DNA from: Virgibacillus halotolerans
Lineage (GTDB): Bacteria; Bacillota; Bacilli; Bacillales; Amphibacillaceae
Assembly (NCBI RefSeq): GCF_016908515.1
Contig: NZ_JAFBEA010000001.1
Span: 434,001 to 498,000 of the forward strand
Direction of reading: 5' to 3'
Length of the DNA stretch: 64,000 nucleotides
Position numbers and translations under genes: made by a program. This document shows, piece by piece, positions 1 to 9,060 of the stretch (the first letter of the stretch is position 1; each line of letters starts with the position of its first letter). The notes below the pieces were generated by a model that ran no database searches, was not told the DNA's origin, and saw only the letters and a program-made list of their open reading frames with translations.

Positions 1-224
1 CCTTGATTAATATTTCCTTTAGAGAATAGAATCGTCTTATTTATGCTTTTATGAGTTGTTTGTATAATAATTCTCTTATCAACACTATTGACTTGAACAT
101 TGTATGACTCAGGCGACTGATCTAATAGGTCTCCAAATGCATCATAGGCTTCTTCAAATGAATCCAATTCAAATCCACTCAAATACTTGTTATTAGATGT
201 CATAAGATACCAGTCTTCACTCAT
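1..224 (-). CDS. Hypothetical late protein, cut by window edge
   Basis: N-terminal 74 residues of a gene running off the left edge, starting MSEDWYLMTSNNKYL. The start is ATG at 224, behind AAGGACGG, and it overlaps the stop of the preceding gene by a few bases, so it belongs to the same leftward late operon. The visible part is acidic and has no signal peptide or membrane segment. Family not recognised. Confidence 0.65.
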   Translation of the reverse strand, partial: MSEDWYLMTSNNKYLSGFELDSFEEAYDAFGDLLDQSPESYNVQVNSVDKRIIIQTTHKSINKTILFSKGNINQ

Positions 225-609
225 AGTAAGAACCGTCCTTTAATTTGCCCATCATTTCATCAGCCTCATCAAACGCATCATGATAAGCTTTCGCAATTAT
301 GCGTTTACTGTCCGCCATTGAGGTTAATTTGATATCCTTACCAACGATATTGTTTATCTTCATAACTCTATCTTTTTCTCTGCCAAGATAGTGCTTATAC
401 ATCAATAATCCCAATACAGTTATTTCAGGACGAATTAGATCCCTGTCAAACTCGCCGACCGAATCATTATAATCCAATGAATCCAACTCTAATTCAAAGT
501 CTCCAATTGCTTTCAATAAGAACATATCTTCTAACTCAGAATGCAACACAGTAGTTGACATAAATTCTGTATGAAAACTGTCTACTACTAGCTTCTTTGG
601 TGTGGCCAT
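217..609 (-). CDS. Hypothetical late protein
   Basis: 130 aa, mostly helical and acidic; not recognised. It lies 13 bp downstream of the next gene upstream and overlaps the following one, so it is part of the capsid-side late operon. In SPbeta-like phages this position, just after the major capsid gene, holds small head or head-tail joining proteins. That role is inferred from position only. Confidence 0.65.
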   Translation of the reverse strand: MATPKKLVVDSFHTEFMSTTVLHSELEDMFLLKAIGDFELELDSLDYNDSVGEFDRDLIRPEITVLGLLMYKHYLGREKDRVMKINNIVGKDIKLTSMADSKRIIAKAYHDAFDEADEMMGKLKDGSYYE

Positions 610-622
610 TTACACCACGTCC

Positions 623-1087
623 TTAATCATATTTAAATCCAGTGTAATCCTCTAAAAACTTAATCTTAGAGTACTCATTCAATTTTTGTCTCTGAGATTC
701 CTCAATCATGAACATCTTTTCAGCTCTAGTAACTACTTCCTCTGTGACATGTTTCTCAAATGTCTTCTGAGTTTTGTACTCTAACAGCTTTTTAACCTTA
801 TCCGCTGTCAGTACATTCTGCACATCCTTAGATCCATCGGTCTCAAAGCCCAATTCAACTCTAGCTTCTTTATCTTCAACATAAATCCTAGCGTGAGATC
901 CGATACCATCCGTACCAACAAACATAATATTATTATCATTAACTTGAGCCATGACTTCACCAAATAAAACTCTACGAATGCCCTCAGATGGAAGTCTTAC
1001 AGATCCATTTGATTCGATGTTTCCAAAATATAAGTCCCATCCACATAGATTGCGTACTGGAACTTTCTTTTCTGCACTTATTGTCAT
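623..1087 (-). CDS. Hypothetical late protein
   Basis: 154 aa. The N-terminal half looks beta-rich (GWDLYFGNIES, MAQVNDNNIMFVGTDG) and the C-terminal third is helical and charged. The start ATG at 1087 has AAAGGAGG just upstream. It is separated from the capsid gene by a free-standing homing endonuclease gene. A head-completion or structural role is suggested by position only. Confidence 0.65.
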   Translation of the reverse strand: MTISAEKKVPVRNLCGWDLYFGNIESNGSVRLPSEGIRRVLFGEVMAQVNDNNIMFVGTDGIGSHARIYVEDKEARVELGFETDGSKDVQNVLTADKVKKLLEYKTQKTFEKHVTEEVVTRAEKMFMIEESQRQKLNEYSKIKFLEDYTGFKYD

Positions 1088-1116
1088 TCAATATTTCCTC
1101 CTTTTAATCCTAAAAG

Positions 1117-1151
1117 TAAGAGCAGGGAAGGGGAGACCAACTCTACTCTTA
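1117..1151 (-). terminator. Hairpin with C/U-rich 3' side in late mRNA
   Basis: In the minus-strand RNA, TAAGAG pairs with CTCTTA around a loop containing CTCCCCTTCCC. It has no long U run, so it may be a processing or stability hairpin rather than a strong terminator. Similar hairpins recur at 8976-9007, 11369-11394, 13569-13600 and 13966-14017. Confidence 0.4.
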
Positions 1152-1168
1152 TTCAATATATATTCTAT

Positions 1169-1945
1169 CTAAACCTCTACCTGATACCTCATATCCCAAG
1201 ATACCCCTTGGATAAAATATAGAAAATCTTCTTTGACAACATTTTGCTTGCCAAACTGAAAGTGATATAGACTATGACATGATTCGCATAGTGTTATGCC
1301 ATTATCTATATTCACTCTATTTTCAATATCCCAACTGTATCCATTCAGATGATGTGCCTCTAAAGATTCACCCAATTGACCGCAGTGTTGACACGTATAT
1401 CCATCTCTCACAAATACAGAATTTCTCCATTCGTGATACTCTCTATACTTTCTGTCAGCCAAACGTTCTTCATCGGTCTTATCGTGCTTCCAATTCGGAT
1501 GGTTCTCGCCGTTTCTTTCTGGTCTTTTAACGCCTTTTAGCTTATTGGATATCTTCCTTTTCCCACACTCTTTACACCTTTTGCCTTCTTTGAATTTTCC
1601 GAAAGATATTTTCGAAACATTTCCACATTCACATATGTAGTCAAGTTTTTCTCTATTGTTTTTATAAGTAGGTGATAGAAGGGTGCACCCATTGTCTTCG
1701 AAATACTGCTTAACGTCTTCGTATTTTCTTCTGTATCTTGCGGACATTCTGCTTCCCATACACCCTCTACACCCTTTTGCAGTTCTAACATCTCTTAGAG
1801 TCTTTCTTGTCTTTCTGCCACATATACAAATTGCATCCATAGGCGTATCAACATTAATATACTCGTCCTCTAAGAGCGTAAAACCATTGCTGAGAAAAAC
1901 TTCTTTTACATACTCAATATCGTACCTTGTGTTTCTTTGACTCAT
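1169..1945 (-). CDS. Free-standing HNH homing endonuclease
   Basis: 258 aa. Two similar N-terminal zinc-ribbon-like repeats (each about 55 residues, with pattern NG-x-TLL then C-x-C and C-x-x-C) are followed by a NUMOD3-like stretch (GENHPNWKHD) and a C-terminal HNH domain: CQHCG, then LEAHHLNGY, then ITLCESCHSLYH. These are DNA-binding modules plus a ββα-metal nuclease typical of phage homing endonucleases. It sits 5 bp after the major capsid gene stop and splits the capsid gene from the next late genes. No flanking intron was detected, so it looks free-standing. It probably spreads by cutting the same intergenic site in related phages. Confidence 0.9.
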   Translation of the reverse strand: MSQRNTRYDIEYVKEVFLSNGFTLLEDEYINVDTPMDAICICGRKTRKTLRDVRTAKGCRGCMGSRMSARYRRKYEDVKQYFEDNGCTLLSPTYKNNREKLDYICECGNVSKISFGKFKEGKRCKECGKRKISNKLKGVKRPERNGENHPNWKHDKTDEERLADRKYREYHEWRNSVFVRDGYTCQHCGQLGESLEAHHLNGYSWDIENRVNIDNGITLCESCHSLYHFQFGKQNVVKEDFLYFIQGVSWDMRYQVEV

Positions 1946-1949
1946 TTAT

Positions 1950-3035
1950 TTAGGCTTGTGGAGCATCAAAGTTAGTATCAGAAATGATACCAATAGCGTC
2001 GGGTTGCGCTATTCCGCTTCCGATTTCGAGGTCAAAACGTGTAACTTCTTCACCATTCTCTACATGGAATCCAGTCGCAGAAGTAAGATCTCCACGTTGA
2101 ACAACCTGTAGAGGCGAAATCATTCCAGAATTCTTAGGAATAACATACATTAATCCTTCAGGAAGAAGTGTAGTATAGTTATCACCAGCAGAATTTAAAG
2201 TAGTACGGTCATATTGGTTAGGCAACTCTTGAACAGGAGCGCCACCATACATTCCCAAGAATCCAGCTTGACGAATTTCTTCTAGTGCTGCATCAGAGAA
2301 GTTCTTAGGAGCATTTTGTCCAAAACCATTGAATCCATTAACTTGAGAGACAACTGAGTAGTCACCAACAATAGATGGTCGACCATTACGACGAACCTTT
2401 GTTAAAACATCATCAACACTTTCCTTCAGAATTCCGTCAGTTTCAGCAAAGTATTTTACACCAGTATGATTTTTTACTTCATTGTACAGTGTAGTCAATA
2501 CATAGTTCATTGCCTTGTTATGCATATCAGTTTTAACCTGCTCGATACCTTCGGATACTTTGTTAAGATTTCCAGACAAAAGTTCACGATAGTTAATAGC
2601 AAAACCACCAGAAATGGTTTGAGTTGCCATTGGAGATTCTTCCCATTGAACAGTAGAAAGCGGCACGTCACCTTGACTAGCTTGGAAGCCAGAACGAGTA
2701 GTGTGCTTGTATTTAGTCAACATAACTTGATCAGCATAGCCAACCTTTGTAAATTTGCCCATAAAATCAAACAGATCAATACGAGTTTGCAGCGGGGATT
2801 CTAAAGCGATACGTACATACGAGTTGATCTCAGCTTTAGCAAGACCATCACCAGCATCAGCCTTGCTCGATAAATCAGCGATATGCTTCATTACTGTATC
2901 AACGTTCTTGCCATATTTAGTTGTATCTTCACCTTTAATGATAGCAGAGAAAATTTCTACTGCCTTTGAGTTTTTGTTTATTTTAGTGTTAAAGTTCGCA
3001 TCTCGACGAACGTTATTTAATTCAATTCCGTACAT
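1950..3035 (-). CDS. Major capsid protein, HK97-like (YonB type)
   Basis: 361 aa. The placement (portal, protease/scaffold, small decoration-like protein, then this gene) and the composition fit a major head protein. The N-terminal 90 residues are helical and charged, followed by a mixed alpha/beta region and a glycine-rich C-terminal half (GFNGFGQNAPKN, FLGMYGGAPVQ). SPbeta has a capsid gene at the equivalent place downstream of the portal gene. The start ATG at 3035 follows CTCGGAGG. An SPBRE-like element lies 36 bp upstream. Assignment is by order and character; no catalytic residues are expected. Confidence 0.8.
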   Translation of the reverse strand: MYGIELNNVRRDANFNTKINKNSKAVEIFSAIIKGEDTTKYGKNVDTVMKHIADLSSKADAGDGLAKAEINSYVRIALESPLQTRIDLFDFMGKFTKVGYADQVMLTKYKHTTRSGFQASQGDVPLSTVQWEESPMATQTISGGFAINYRELLSGNLNKVSEGIEQVKTDMHNKAMNYVLTTLYNEVKNHTGVKYFAETDGILKESVDDVLTKVRRNGRPSIVGDYSVVSQVNGFNGFGQNAPKNFSDAALEEIRQAGFLGMYGGAPVQELPNQYDRTTLNSAGDNYTTLLPEGLMYVIPKNSGMISPLQVVQRGDLTSATGFHVENGEEVTRFDLEIGSGIAQPDAIGIISDTNFDAPQA

Positions 3036-3070
3036 GTTCTATTACCTCCGAGTTTAATATTTTAGTTTAT

Positions 3071-3091
3071 GTATTATAATATTACTTAATT
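3071..3091 (-). promoter_or_regulatory. SPBRE-like element before capsid gene
   Basis: Minus strand reads ATTAAGTAATATTATAATAC, close to the window-wide consensus. It overlaps the stop of the upstream gene. TATAAT is present, but the position 17 bp upstream reads GTTAAA, a poor -35, so this is either a repressor site or a promoter not read by host sigma-A alone. Confidence 0.6.
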
Positions 3092-3533
3092 ATGCTTTAA
3101 CAATAGCCTCTACGCCATTAGGTGTTTTAGCAGTTACTTCCAGTTGAATTGCATGATCGTCATCTTCTCCAGCTTTTACCCATTTACCTGTTCCAGCTTC
3201 AACTACTAATTTGTCGCCTACGGCAGATTGGCCGGACAGGGCAGCGGTACCTACTTCAACAGGAAGTTCTTTTGCATCATGAAGTAAGAATGCACGAACG
3301 AATTCACCTTTTTCTACTTTAAAGTCAGCTGAGTTACGAATCTCCGGCTTATCAATGATGTTAAATACTACAAATAATTCAGTACCCTTTGCGCCTTCTG
3401 TGTCAGGTAGGTTGGCTTCCTTTGCTACTTCATCCAAAGTTACAGCTAATCCATTTACCAAATCCTCCTGTGCCTTACAACGCGGGTTGTTACGAACGTG
3501 ATTATAAGCACTAATTGTTACAAAGTTAAACAT
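3090..3533 (-). CDS. Possible capsid decoration or head-stabilising protein
   Basis: 147 aa, beta-rich, with many small residues in the C-terminal half (VEVGTAALSGQSAVGDKLVVEAGTGKW). It lies between the protease/scaffold gene and the major capsid gene, the classical position of head decoration proteins. No motif proves this. The start ATG at 3533 has a purine-rich site TAGGAGG upstream. Confidence 0.6.
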   Translation of the reverse strand: MFNFVTISAYNHVRNNPRCKAQEDLVNGLAVTLDEVAKEANLPDTEGAKGTELFVVFNIIDKPEIRNSADFKVEKGEFVRAFLLHDAKELPVEVGTAALSGQSAVGDKLVVEAGTGKWVKAGEDDDHAIQLEVTAKTPNGVEAIVKA

Positions 3534-3584
3534 GTTTATATTCCTCCTATAAATTTTAATTTATTTTTTATTTTACAAGTTATT

Positions 3585-4139
3585 TTATAGCAACTCGTCA
3601 ATAGATGATTCTGTATCTTCCTCAAGTATGTCACCAAAAATATAACTATTTTGTTCAGACTTTTTATCTTTATCGTCTTTATCTCTTTTCTTCTTATCTT
3701 CGTCTTCAGTAGCTTGTTTTTTCTTACGATCTTCCACAATCTTCTTGGCAATATCTGAGTTGATTTCATTTACAATTTCAGATACTTTTTCAGCAGAAGG
3801 GGACTTAGAGAAAGTTTCAATTTTATCCTTAGAAACAGATTTCTCCTCATCTGTGTAAGCGGAAAGTTTTTCATTCAGTTCTGCAGCTAACTTCTCGCCT
3901 TCAGCCTTCTGTTTGAATTCACGAAGCTCATTTACCTCACCCTGAATTCCTTCTAATTCTTTCTTTTTATCATTCAACTCTTGGATAACAGTATTAAGCT
4001 CATTGGTTTTTTTCTCTAACTTTCCACCTAGCTCATTTAACTCAGTATCCTTTGTACCTGCTTGAACTTTTAGCTTATTGATCTCAGTATCTTTACCATC
4101 AATTTTGCTATTTAATTCTGCAATTAACTCTTTTGACAT
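3585..4139 (-). CDS. Nested scaffold protein from internal in-frame start
   Basis: 184 aa in the same frame as the protease/scaffold gene, beginning MSKELIAELNSKIDGK at codon 203. AAGGAGG lies at 4148-4154, 8 bases before the internal ATG, better than the gene's own start signal. The product would be only the coiled-coil scaffold plus the charged tail. Lambda C/Nu3 is the classic parallel. The internal site is directly visible; expression is inferred. Confidence 0.6.
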   Translation of the reverse strand: MSKELIAELNSKIDGKDTEINKLKVQAGTKDTELNELGGKLEKKTNELNTVIQELNDKKKELEGIQGEVNELREFKQKAEGEKLAAELNEKLSAYTDEEKSVSKDKIETFSKSPSAEKVSEIVNEINSDIAKKIVEDRKKKQATEDEDKKKRDKDDKDKKSEQNSYIFGDILEEDTESSIDELL

Positions 4140-4745
4140 TTTCTTGTCCTCCTTAAATTTATTTATCTCTAACAGTACGGCACTATCGTCTGCGGGAGTT
4201 TCTGATAATATTGCATGACCTGAATACTGATACTCCATAGGTACTCTGCCAGCCTCTTTCCATCCATCTTCATAAATGATGTTTTTGTGAGGGTGAGAAG
4301 CGCATATCTCAACTGAGCTTTTAACCTGCTCGAATTCATTAACTTCTTTAATCCACTTTATAAAATTAGGAAATCTCTGGTTGTAAAGATGACCGTATCC
4401 AACCAATACAGTTTTCATTTCTTTATTTATTTCAACATTTTCAATCTTGGCGTCATTCATAGTCCCTACGACAACAGAATTCTGAAAGTAAACTTCTCCA
4501 TCGTCATCAACATAGACATCGCCATGACCTAAAGGCATGTCAAAATCATCATCCACAAACTCTGCAACGATAGGTGAGCCGCTAATTGTACTTATCTGTT
4601 TTTCTACATACTCTCTTTTCCAACTAATTCCATTTTTGTTATATTCATCAGGAGAGCTATATATTTCATGCATCACAATTCTGATAGGAGTTATTCCAGT
4701 TCTTTTGTTATTCTCAGCCACTTCTATATACATTTTTCTCACCAC
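3585..4745 (-). CDS. Prohead protease/scaffold fusion (YonD type)
   Basis: 386 aa. Residues 1-200 form a folded domain (MYIEVAENNKRTGITPIRIV; a histidine-containing SSVEICASHPHK; then MEYQYSGHAILSETPADDSAV) resembling a prohead-protease-like module. Residues 205-330 are a long coiled coil (INKLKVQAGTKDTEL and onward), as in scaffolds. The C-terminus is very charged and lysine/aspartate-rich. It lies between portal and capsid genes, as expected for a protease plus scaffold. A strong internal ribosome site gives a nested scaffold-only product. The catalytic residues were not identified with certainty. Confidence 0.7.
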   Translation of the reverse strand: MVRKMYIEVAENNKRTGITPIRIVMHEIYSSPDEYNKNGISWKREYVEKQISTISGSPIVAEFVDDDFDMPLGHGDVYVDDDGEVYFQNSVVVGTMNDAKIENVEINKEMKTVLVGYGHLYNQRFPNFIKWIKEVNEFEQVKSSVEICASHPHKNIIYEDGWKEAGRVPMEYQYSGHAILSETPADDSAVLLEINKFKEDKKMSKELIAELNSKIDGKDTEINKLKVQAGTKDTELNELGGKLEKKTNELNTVIQELNDKKKELEGIQGEVNELREFKQKAEGEKLAAELNEKLSAYTDEEKSVSKDKIETFSKSPSAEKVSEIVNEINSDIAKKIVEDRKKKQATEDEDKKKRDKDDKDKKSEQNSYIFGDILEEDTESSIDELL

Positions 4746-4762
4746 CTTTAAAGCTGCCGAGT

Positions 4763-6280
4763 TTATTCAACTGGATTGCTCCCATTATTTTTATTTTTCA
4801 TTGTATTTTCATTATCGCTATCATCATTAATCGGTTTCTGATCAACTCCGTCTTTATTAGTTTGGGTGAATGCAGTCTGATTCGGAGGATACTTTTCAGT
4901 AAACCCTTCTTCTTTTTCATAATCCAATAACGACAAATAAGCATCTGAAGACATGCCAGTGCTAGATATCCAAGCGATTAGAGACCCACCACCATGTGTA
5001 TATAACTCTTTCATATTACGGATCATATCTTTACGGTTAACGTGTGTGATAGGCATGTAATAGACTTCTATGTATGTTTTACTATCATTTATAATGTTGG
5101 CATTAATAACTTTATTAAATTCCTCTTGAATCTGTTCTTGCCAGCTAAATAATTCAGATGAAACCAATTCTAAATTGGACTTCTGACCAGATAAACTTCC
5201 ACCTTGACCGTTTAGCGCACTACCAGCAAATCCTAAACTGGTAGATATCCTATTGATTAACTCGTCCTCACCTTTGACTTTTAACATTTCAATGTTTGTA
5301 GTTAATTTATCCAACTTCGTACCAGATGCGATTGAGAAGAAATTTACTCCTTTGGTAGCACCTTTTGTGAATAAAGCTGATTTAATATTGTCATGCTGAC
5401 GCTTTTGTTGTTTTGTAGTCAAAGAAGACTGACCACTTTTTTCACCTTCTGGAAAAGTTTGATATATAACCGTACTATTTACGTCATCTAATACTTTTCT
5501 TTTAGTGTCAACAAAATACTCGTCGTATAACATGTCAACATACCCAGCCATACCTAATGGGCGACCCCATCTTTCATCCATTTTAGATCGTATCTTTACA
5601 GTAATGGTTCTATCATTGTCCAATATTGCCCACTTTTTATTAAAATCAGCTTTATACGCTTTATACGCTCGTCTGATTTCTGTGGGATATCTTAACAACT
5701 TTTTAGATCTTCCTTTTCCAGTAAATTGATCAAAATATTCGCAGTTAAAAGCTACTATGTAAGATGAATTTCTAGTTCCTACAATCCGACAATAGTCAGT
5801 AGGGAGGGGGATTGCACTACAAACCACTTCAGAATTTAACTCTATAGAATCTATATCCTGATCACTCATATGTTTAGGAAAAGGTTTATTTTCCTCAGTT
5901 TCAAAATAGTAAAATGATATACCTTCTAACGCCACCTTGAAAAATATATCCCTAGCAATCCTTTTATCTTTCATTTTTAATAAAGTGTCATTAAACTTTT
6001 CTCTATTATCTTTAAATCTGTTATGATTTTTGTTTTTACCATGCACAATTTTATCCAAAGTAGGGAGGGCTACCATATAATCTATAGTATTTGTGTATAT
6101 GCCATTTGAGTTATATAGTATTCTTGACGCATTCCTCAGTTCTTTATTGAATTGCATTGGTCTTTTTAGCCAAGTCTTTACACTATCAATGTTAATGCCA
6201 GTAAATCTTCCACCTACAATAATAGATTCAGTCGTTAGATCCATATTTAATTCATAATTATTTTGCTCACTTTCAGCCAT
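4763..6280 (-). CDS. yonE: Portal protein (YonE type)
   Basis: 505 aa, the usual size of a phage portal, placed directly downstream of the large terminase. The N-terminal half is alpha/beta (YNSNGIYTNTIDYMVALPTLDK; VALEGISFYYFETEENKP). The middle has the long helical segment expected for the portal stem and clip (GEDELINRISTSLGFAGSALNG), and the C-terminal tail is asparagine/aspartate-rich and disordered. The protein forms the dodecameric ring at the capsid vertex through which DNA enters. Identification rests on order, size and overall resemblance to SPbeta YonE. Confidence 0.8.
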   Translation of the reverse strand: MAESEQNNYELNMDLTTESIIVGGRFTGINIDSVKTWLKRPMQFNKELRNASRILYNSNGIYTNTIDYMVALPTLDKIVHGKNKNHNRFKDNREKFNDTLLKMKDKRIARDIFFKVALEGISFYYFETEENKPFPKHMSDQDIDSIELNSEVVCSAIPLPTDYCRIVGTRNSSYIVAFNCEYFDQFTGKGRSKKLLRYPTEIRRAYKAYKADFNKKWAILDNDRTITVKIRSKMDERWGRPLGMAGYVDMLYDEYFVDTKRKVLDDVNSTVIYQTFPEGEKSGQSSLTTKQQKRQHDNIKSALFTKGATKGVNFFSIASGTKLDKLTTNIEMLKVKGEDELINRISTSLGFAGSALNGQGGSLSGQKSNLELVSSELFSWQEQIQEEFNKVINANIINDSKTYIEVYYMPITHVNRKDMIRNMKELYTHGGGSLIAWISSTGMSSDAYLSLLDYEKEEGFTEKYPPNQTAFTQTNKDGVDQKPINDDSDNENTMKNKNNGSNPVE

Positions 6281-6291
6281 TCATTCACCTC

Positions 6292-8013
6292 CTAATTGAA
6301 GAAAAAACCGAATTCGTATTCTTCACCGCTGTGTGATTCATCTTCAAAGTTCTTGATAAACCATAACCCATAAGCGACAGCGGAATATCTGTCTTTATCA
6401 ATCTTCCTAACAACTTGCTCAACAGTGTACTTTCCACTGTTTAACTCTTTTAATTTTAAGTTAGCAATCTCCTCAATCAATATGTCTGTCTGCATAAAAG
6501 GGGCAATCCTCTTCAGATCATCATCATCATTTATGTCATAATTAGCATTATCAACTTTTTCTAATAGCAGTAGCTTCTGAGCTTCCACCATGTCGATAAA
6601 GTTTATTATTATGTCGCTATTGATACCTTGAGAATGAAGGTCGTAGACTATCTTTTCAGCATCACTGCTTTCTGGAACCCTATCTGTGTTGATTGTGCTC
6701 CAACATCCAAGACTATCTCCTGTTTTCGGATCAAATGTTTCCTTAAGAACCTCATCAATGATAGCTGTTCCCAATCCATTCCCATCAATTACTACTTTTG
6801 AAGCATTGAATACTTTCTTTATTTTTTTCAATTCAATAGCCTGTGACTCAAAGTTCAATCCGTTCGGCAGGTTGATAATATTTACAAGTCTTATATGTTT
6901 TATTCTTCCGTTTTTTGTCCTATCAAGCTTAAGAACTGCTATGGAAGACTGGTTATTTGATGTGTCGTCACTTCTAGCAACGTCCATAGCCAATATATAT
7001 TCACTTCGCCCATCTGTTTTGTATTCCGGCTTTGTCATTACCCTTAAATCCATGACCTTTTTAATATCTACAAGAGCAGAAGAACTTGCACCGACCCAAC
7101 GACTTTCATAGTTTAAAGCAAAGAAAGTGGGGGAGAGCTTCTCCTTTTTACTTAATATTTGAGATTTCGTTTCACCCCTACCGAAAGAATGAGCCAATTG
7201 CCAATCCGATCCAATCAGAAATACGCCCTTTAGGTTAATCATGTCTTTATAGAGAGCTATGTTTCTATCGTATTCGGATGTGCCTCTGAACCAGCTGGTC
7301 GTGAAGAAATTAATTTGTCCATTCATCTCTTCAGGGTTTACAGCTGAATTTTTCCCAATAGTTCTTCTTGGTATATTTACAATCGGCTCTAGAACATCCT
7401 GAAAAAGATCATTGTTTATTTGAGCAGCTTCTTCGACGTTTAATCTTTTTCTTCTTGCTCCCTTTGTTGATTGCTGGTTTGCCAAAACATCTATTCTTCC
7501 GCCAGATGTGAAGACAACTTCCACGCTATCCTTGGAGGATCTATACGTTTGAACTTCTTCTTTAAGGAGAGGGAAGTGCTTCATTATTTCCCTATGTTTC
7601 TCATCAACCAGTTTAGCTGCGTTCTCTCTAGTTTGAGCTGTCATGGATATATCAATATCAGGAAAGAATATTGCAGCATGATACATTCCTAGTATTTCGA
7701 GGTATGTCTTGCCATAACCACGCGGAAATACGCCATATGTAGAGAGAAATCTCGACATAGCTCTAAGGAATACACGCTGGTCTAAGTCAAGTCTAATTCC
7801 ACCAACTTCAGGTGTTATTAAGTCGAAAAATAAATCTGGATAAAACCTACCCCAGACAACAAAATCTTTATACTTATGAATGTTTTTTGTAAAATTATCA
7901 TCCTCAGTTTCACTTCTGCCTTTAACATGTCCGACAAACTGAGGCTCGTTCCTATTGTGTCTATTCCTGGTGTGTTTGGCGCTTTTAGATTGGAAGTTGC
8001 CGTGAGATGCCAT
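6292..8013 (-). CDS. yonF: Terminase large subunit (YonF type)
   Basis: 573 aa. The ATPase part carries a Walker A variant FPRGYGKTY near residues 96-104, followed by DISMTAQTRENAAKLV, and an adenine/coupling region containing FFTTSWFRGTSEYDR. The nuclease part (from about residue 340) opens with EYILAMDVARSDDTSNNQ, a first acidic metal-binding residue in an RNase H-like fold, and continues VVIDGNGLGTAIID. The enzyme powers DNA packaging and cuts the concatemer. Its ATG overlaps the stop of the upstream gene (TAATG), so the two are translationally coupled. A complete, intact gene. Confidence 0.92.
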   Translation of the reverse strand: MASHGNFQSKSAKHTRNRHNRNEPQFVGHVKGRSETEDDNFTKNIHKYKDFVVWGRFYPDLFFDLITPEVGGIRLDLDQRVFLRAMSRFLSTYGVFPRGYGKTYLEILGMYHAAIFFPDIDISMTAQTRENAAKLVDEKHREIMKHFPLLKEEVQTYRSSKDSVEVVFTSGGRIDVLANQQSTKGARRKRLNVEEAAQINNDLFQDVLEPIVNIPRRTIGKNSAVNPEEMNGQINFFTTSWFRGTSEYDRNIALYKDMINLKGVFLIGSDWQLAHSFGRGETKSQILSKKEKLSPTFFALNYESRWVGASSSALVDIKKVMDLRVMTKPEYKTDGRSEYILAMDVARSDDTSNNQSSIAVLKLDRTKNGRIKHIRLVNIINLPNGLNFESQAIELKKIKKVFNASKVVIDGNGLGTAIIDEVLKETFDPKTGDSLGCWSTINTDRVPESSDAEKIVYDLHSQGINSDIIINFIDMVEAQKLLLLEKVDNANYDINDDDDLKRIAPFMQTDILIEEIANLKLKELNSGKYTVEQVVRKIDKDRYSAVAYGLWFIKNFEDESHSGEEYEFGFFFN

Positions 8014-8900
8014 TAATCTCCTTCCTCCTCTATAATTCCGTATTCGTCCTCGTATTCAGATTTTCTTTCCTCATAAAATTCATACACATCTTTGTAGTCA
8101 ATTAAAGACTTCCCTTCTAGGTCTCTGGCGTAATTAATGTAACTCCAAATAGTGAAATCAACCTTATCCTTTGGCCTTGACTTGAATTGAGGTAGTATTG
8201 ATATGATATCCTCGACTTGCTCAGTGGCTCTGACTATCTGACCAACAGTATCTAATCCATCCGTCAGATCAGCTTGAGATAATTGAGAGGGATTTATTTT
8301 AGCGTCTGTAGCTGCCTTGGAAGCAAGTGTGCCCCATTCCTTGGCATCTTTAACATCGCCTTTCGCGGTTGAAAGCTCTTCCTTTACCCGATATCTGATG
8401 TAAGTAAATAGAGCCTCCGTATGCATGGATGTTTTTTCTGGATAGTTGTTTTTAAGTACTGCATATTTTCTTTCGAACAGTGTATACTCTTCCGGTGTAT
8501 ATCCAGATCCCCATCTATTCTCCATAACATCTAAATCCACATAGTTGTCATTTTCTTTAGTTTTCTCTAGAATAATACTGTCTCCGAAATCGCTGTTATC
8601 CCATGATAATCCTCTATACTGAGGAAGTGAGTTGATTTGTCTAAAGTAATTACCAGATACGTCACAGTCGTCCCACAATGACTGAATAAAAGGTTTATTC
8701 ATTGCATGTAGTATCATTAAGACTATTTCATATCCATTTTCCCCATTGGACAGATTGCCGACGCAAGTTACACACATATGGAACCTTCCATCAGGATAAA
8801 GTGGAGAGTTATCACATTTATAAAACCTTTGCAGAGTCAAAACTTTCTTACACTCCACACATTCTTTTTTTGGCTGTATTTTATTTTTTTTAGTTGTCAA
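8013..8900 (-). CDS. Zinc-ribbon protein, possible terminase small subunit (YonG type)
   Basis: 295 aa. The N-terminus has a zinc ribbon (CVECKKVL then CVTCVGNL), followed by an alpha-helical body containing RVKEELSTAKGDVKDAKEWG. It is immediately upstream of and coupled to the large terminase, the usual place for the small, DNA-recognising subunit. The zinc ribbon would supply DNA binding. Start TTG at 8900 after AAGGA. Small-terminase function is inferred from context. Confidence 0.65.
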   Translation of the reverse strand: MTTKKNKIQPKKECVECKKVLTLQRFYKCDNSPLYPDGRFHMCVTCVGNLSNGENGYEIVLMILHAMNKPFIQSLWDDCDVSGNYFRQINSLPQYRGLSWDNSDFGDSIILEKTKENDNYVDLDVMENRWGSGYTPEEYTLFERKYAVLKNNYPEKTSMHTEALFTYIRYRVKEELSTAKGDVKDAKEWGTLASKAATDAKINPSQLSQADLTDGLDTVGQIVRATEQVEDIISILPQFKSRPKDKVDFTIWSYINYARDLEGKSLIDYKDVYEFYEERKSEYEDEYGIIEEEGD

Positions 8901-8934
8901 TCCTTACATAACCTCCTTCAATTCTATTCCCTTT

Positions 8935-8956
8935 ACACTATAAAACTACCTAATAA
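8935..8956 (-). promoter_or_regulatory. SPBRE-like element before terminase genes
   Basis: Minus strand TTAGGTAGTTTTATAGTGT, 35 bp upstream of the terminase-side gene and downstream of the structured RNA. The -35 position is poor. Confidence 0.5.
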
Positions 8957-8975
8957 AAAATAAATCGATGAGAAT

Positions 8976-9007
8976 AGGAGAGGGGAAGGGATGTTAAAAC
9001 CTCTCCT
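8976..9007 (-). terminator. Late mRNA hairpin AGGAGAGG/CCTCTCCT
   Basis: An 8-bp perfect stem around a 16-base loop containing CCCTTCC; no U run follows. It closes the gene-free gap on its downstream side and is a member of the recurring C/U-rich hairpin set. Confidence 0.45.
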
Positions 9008-9060
9008 AAGTTAGTCGCGATAGCTAATCACAACATATCTCTAAGTAGTATAAGAAAATC

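Noticed and set aside
951-1172. Plus-strand open frame opposite late genes
   Set aside because: Mirror of the minus-strand gene at 623-1087; no ribosome site and no similar neighbours on that strand.
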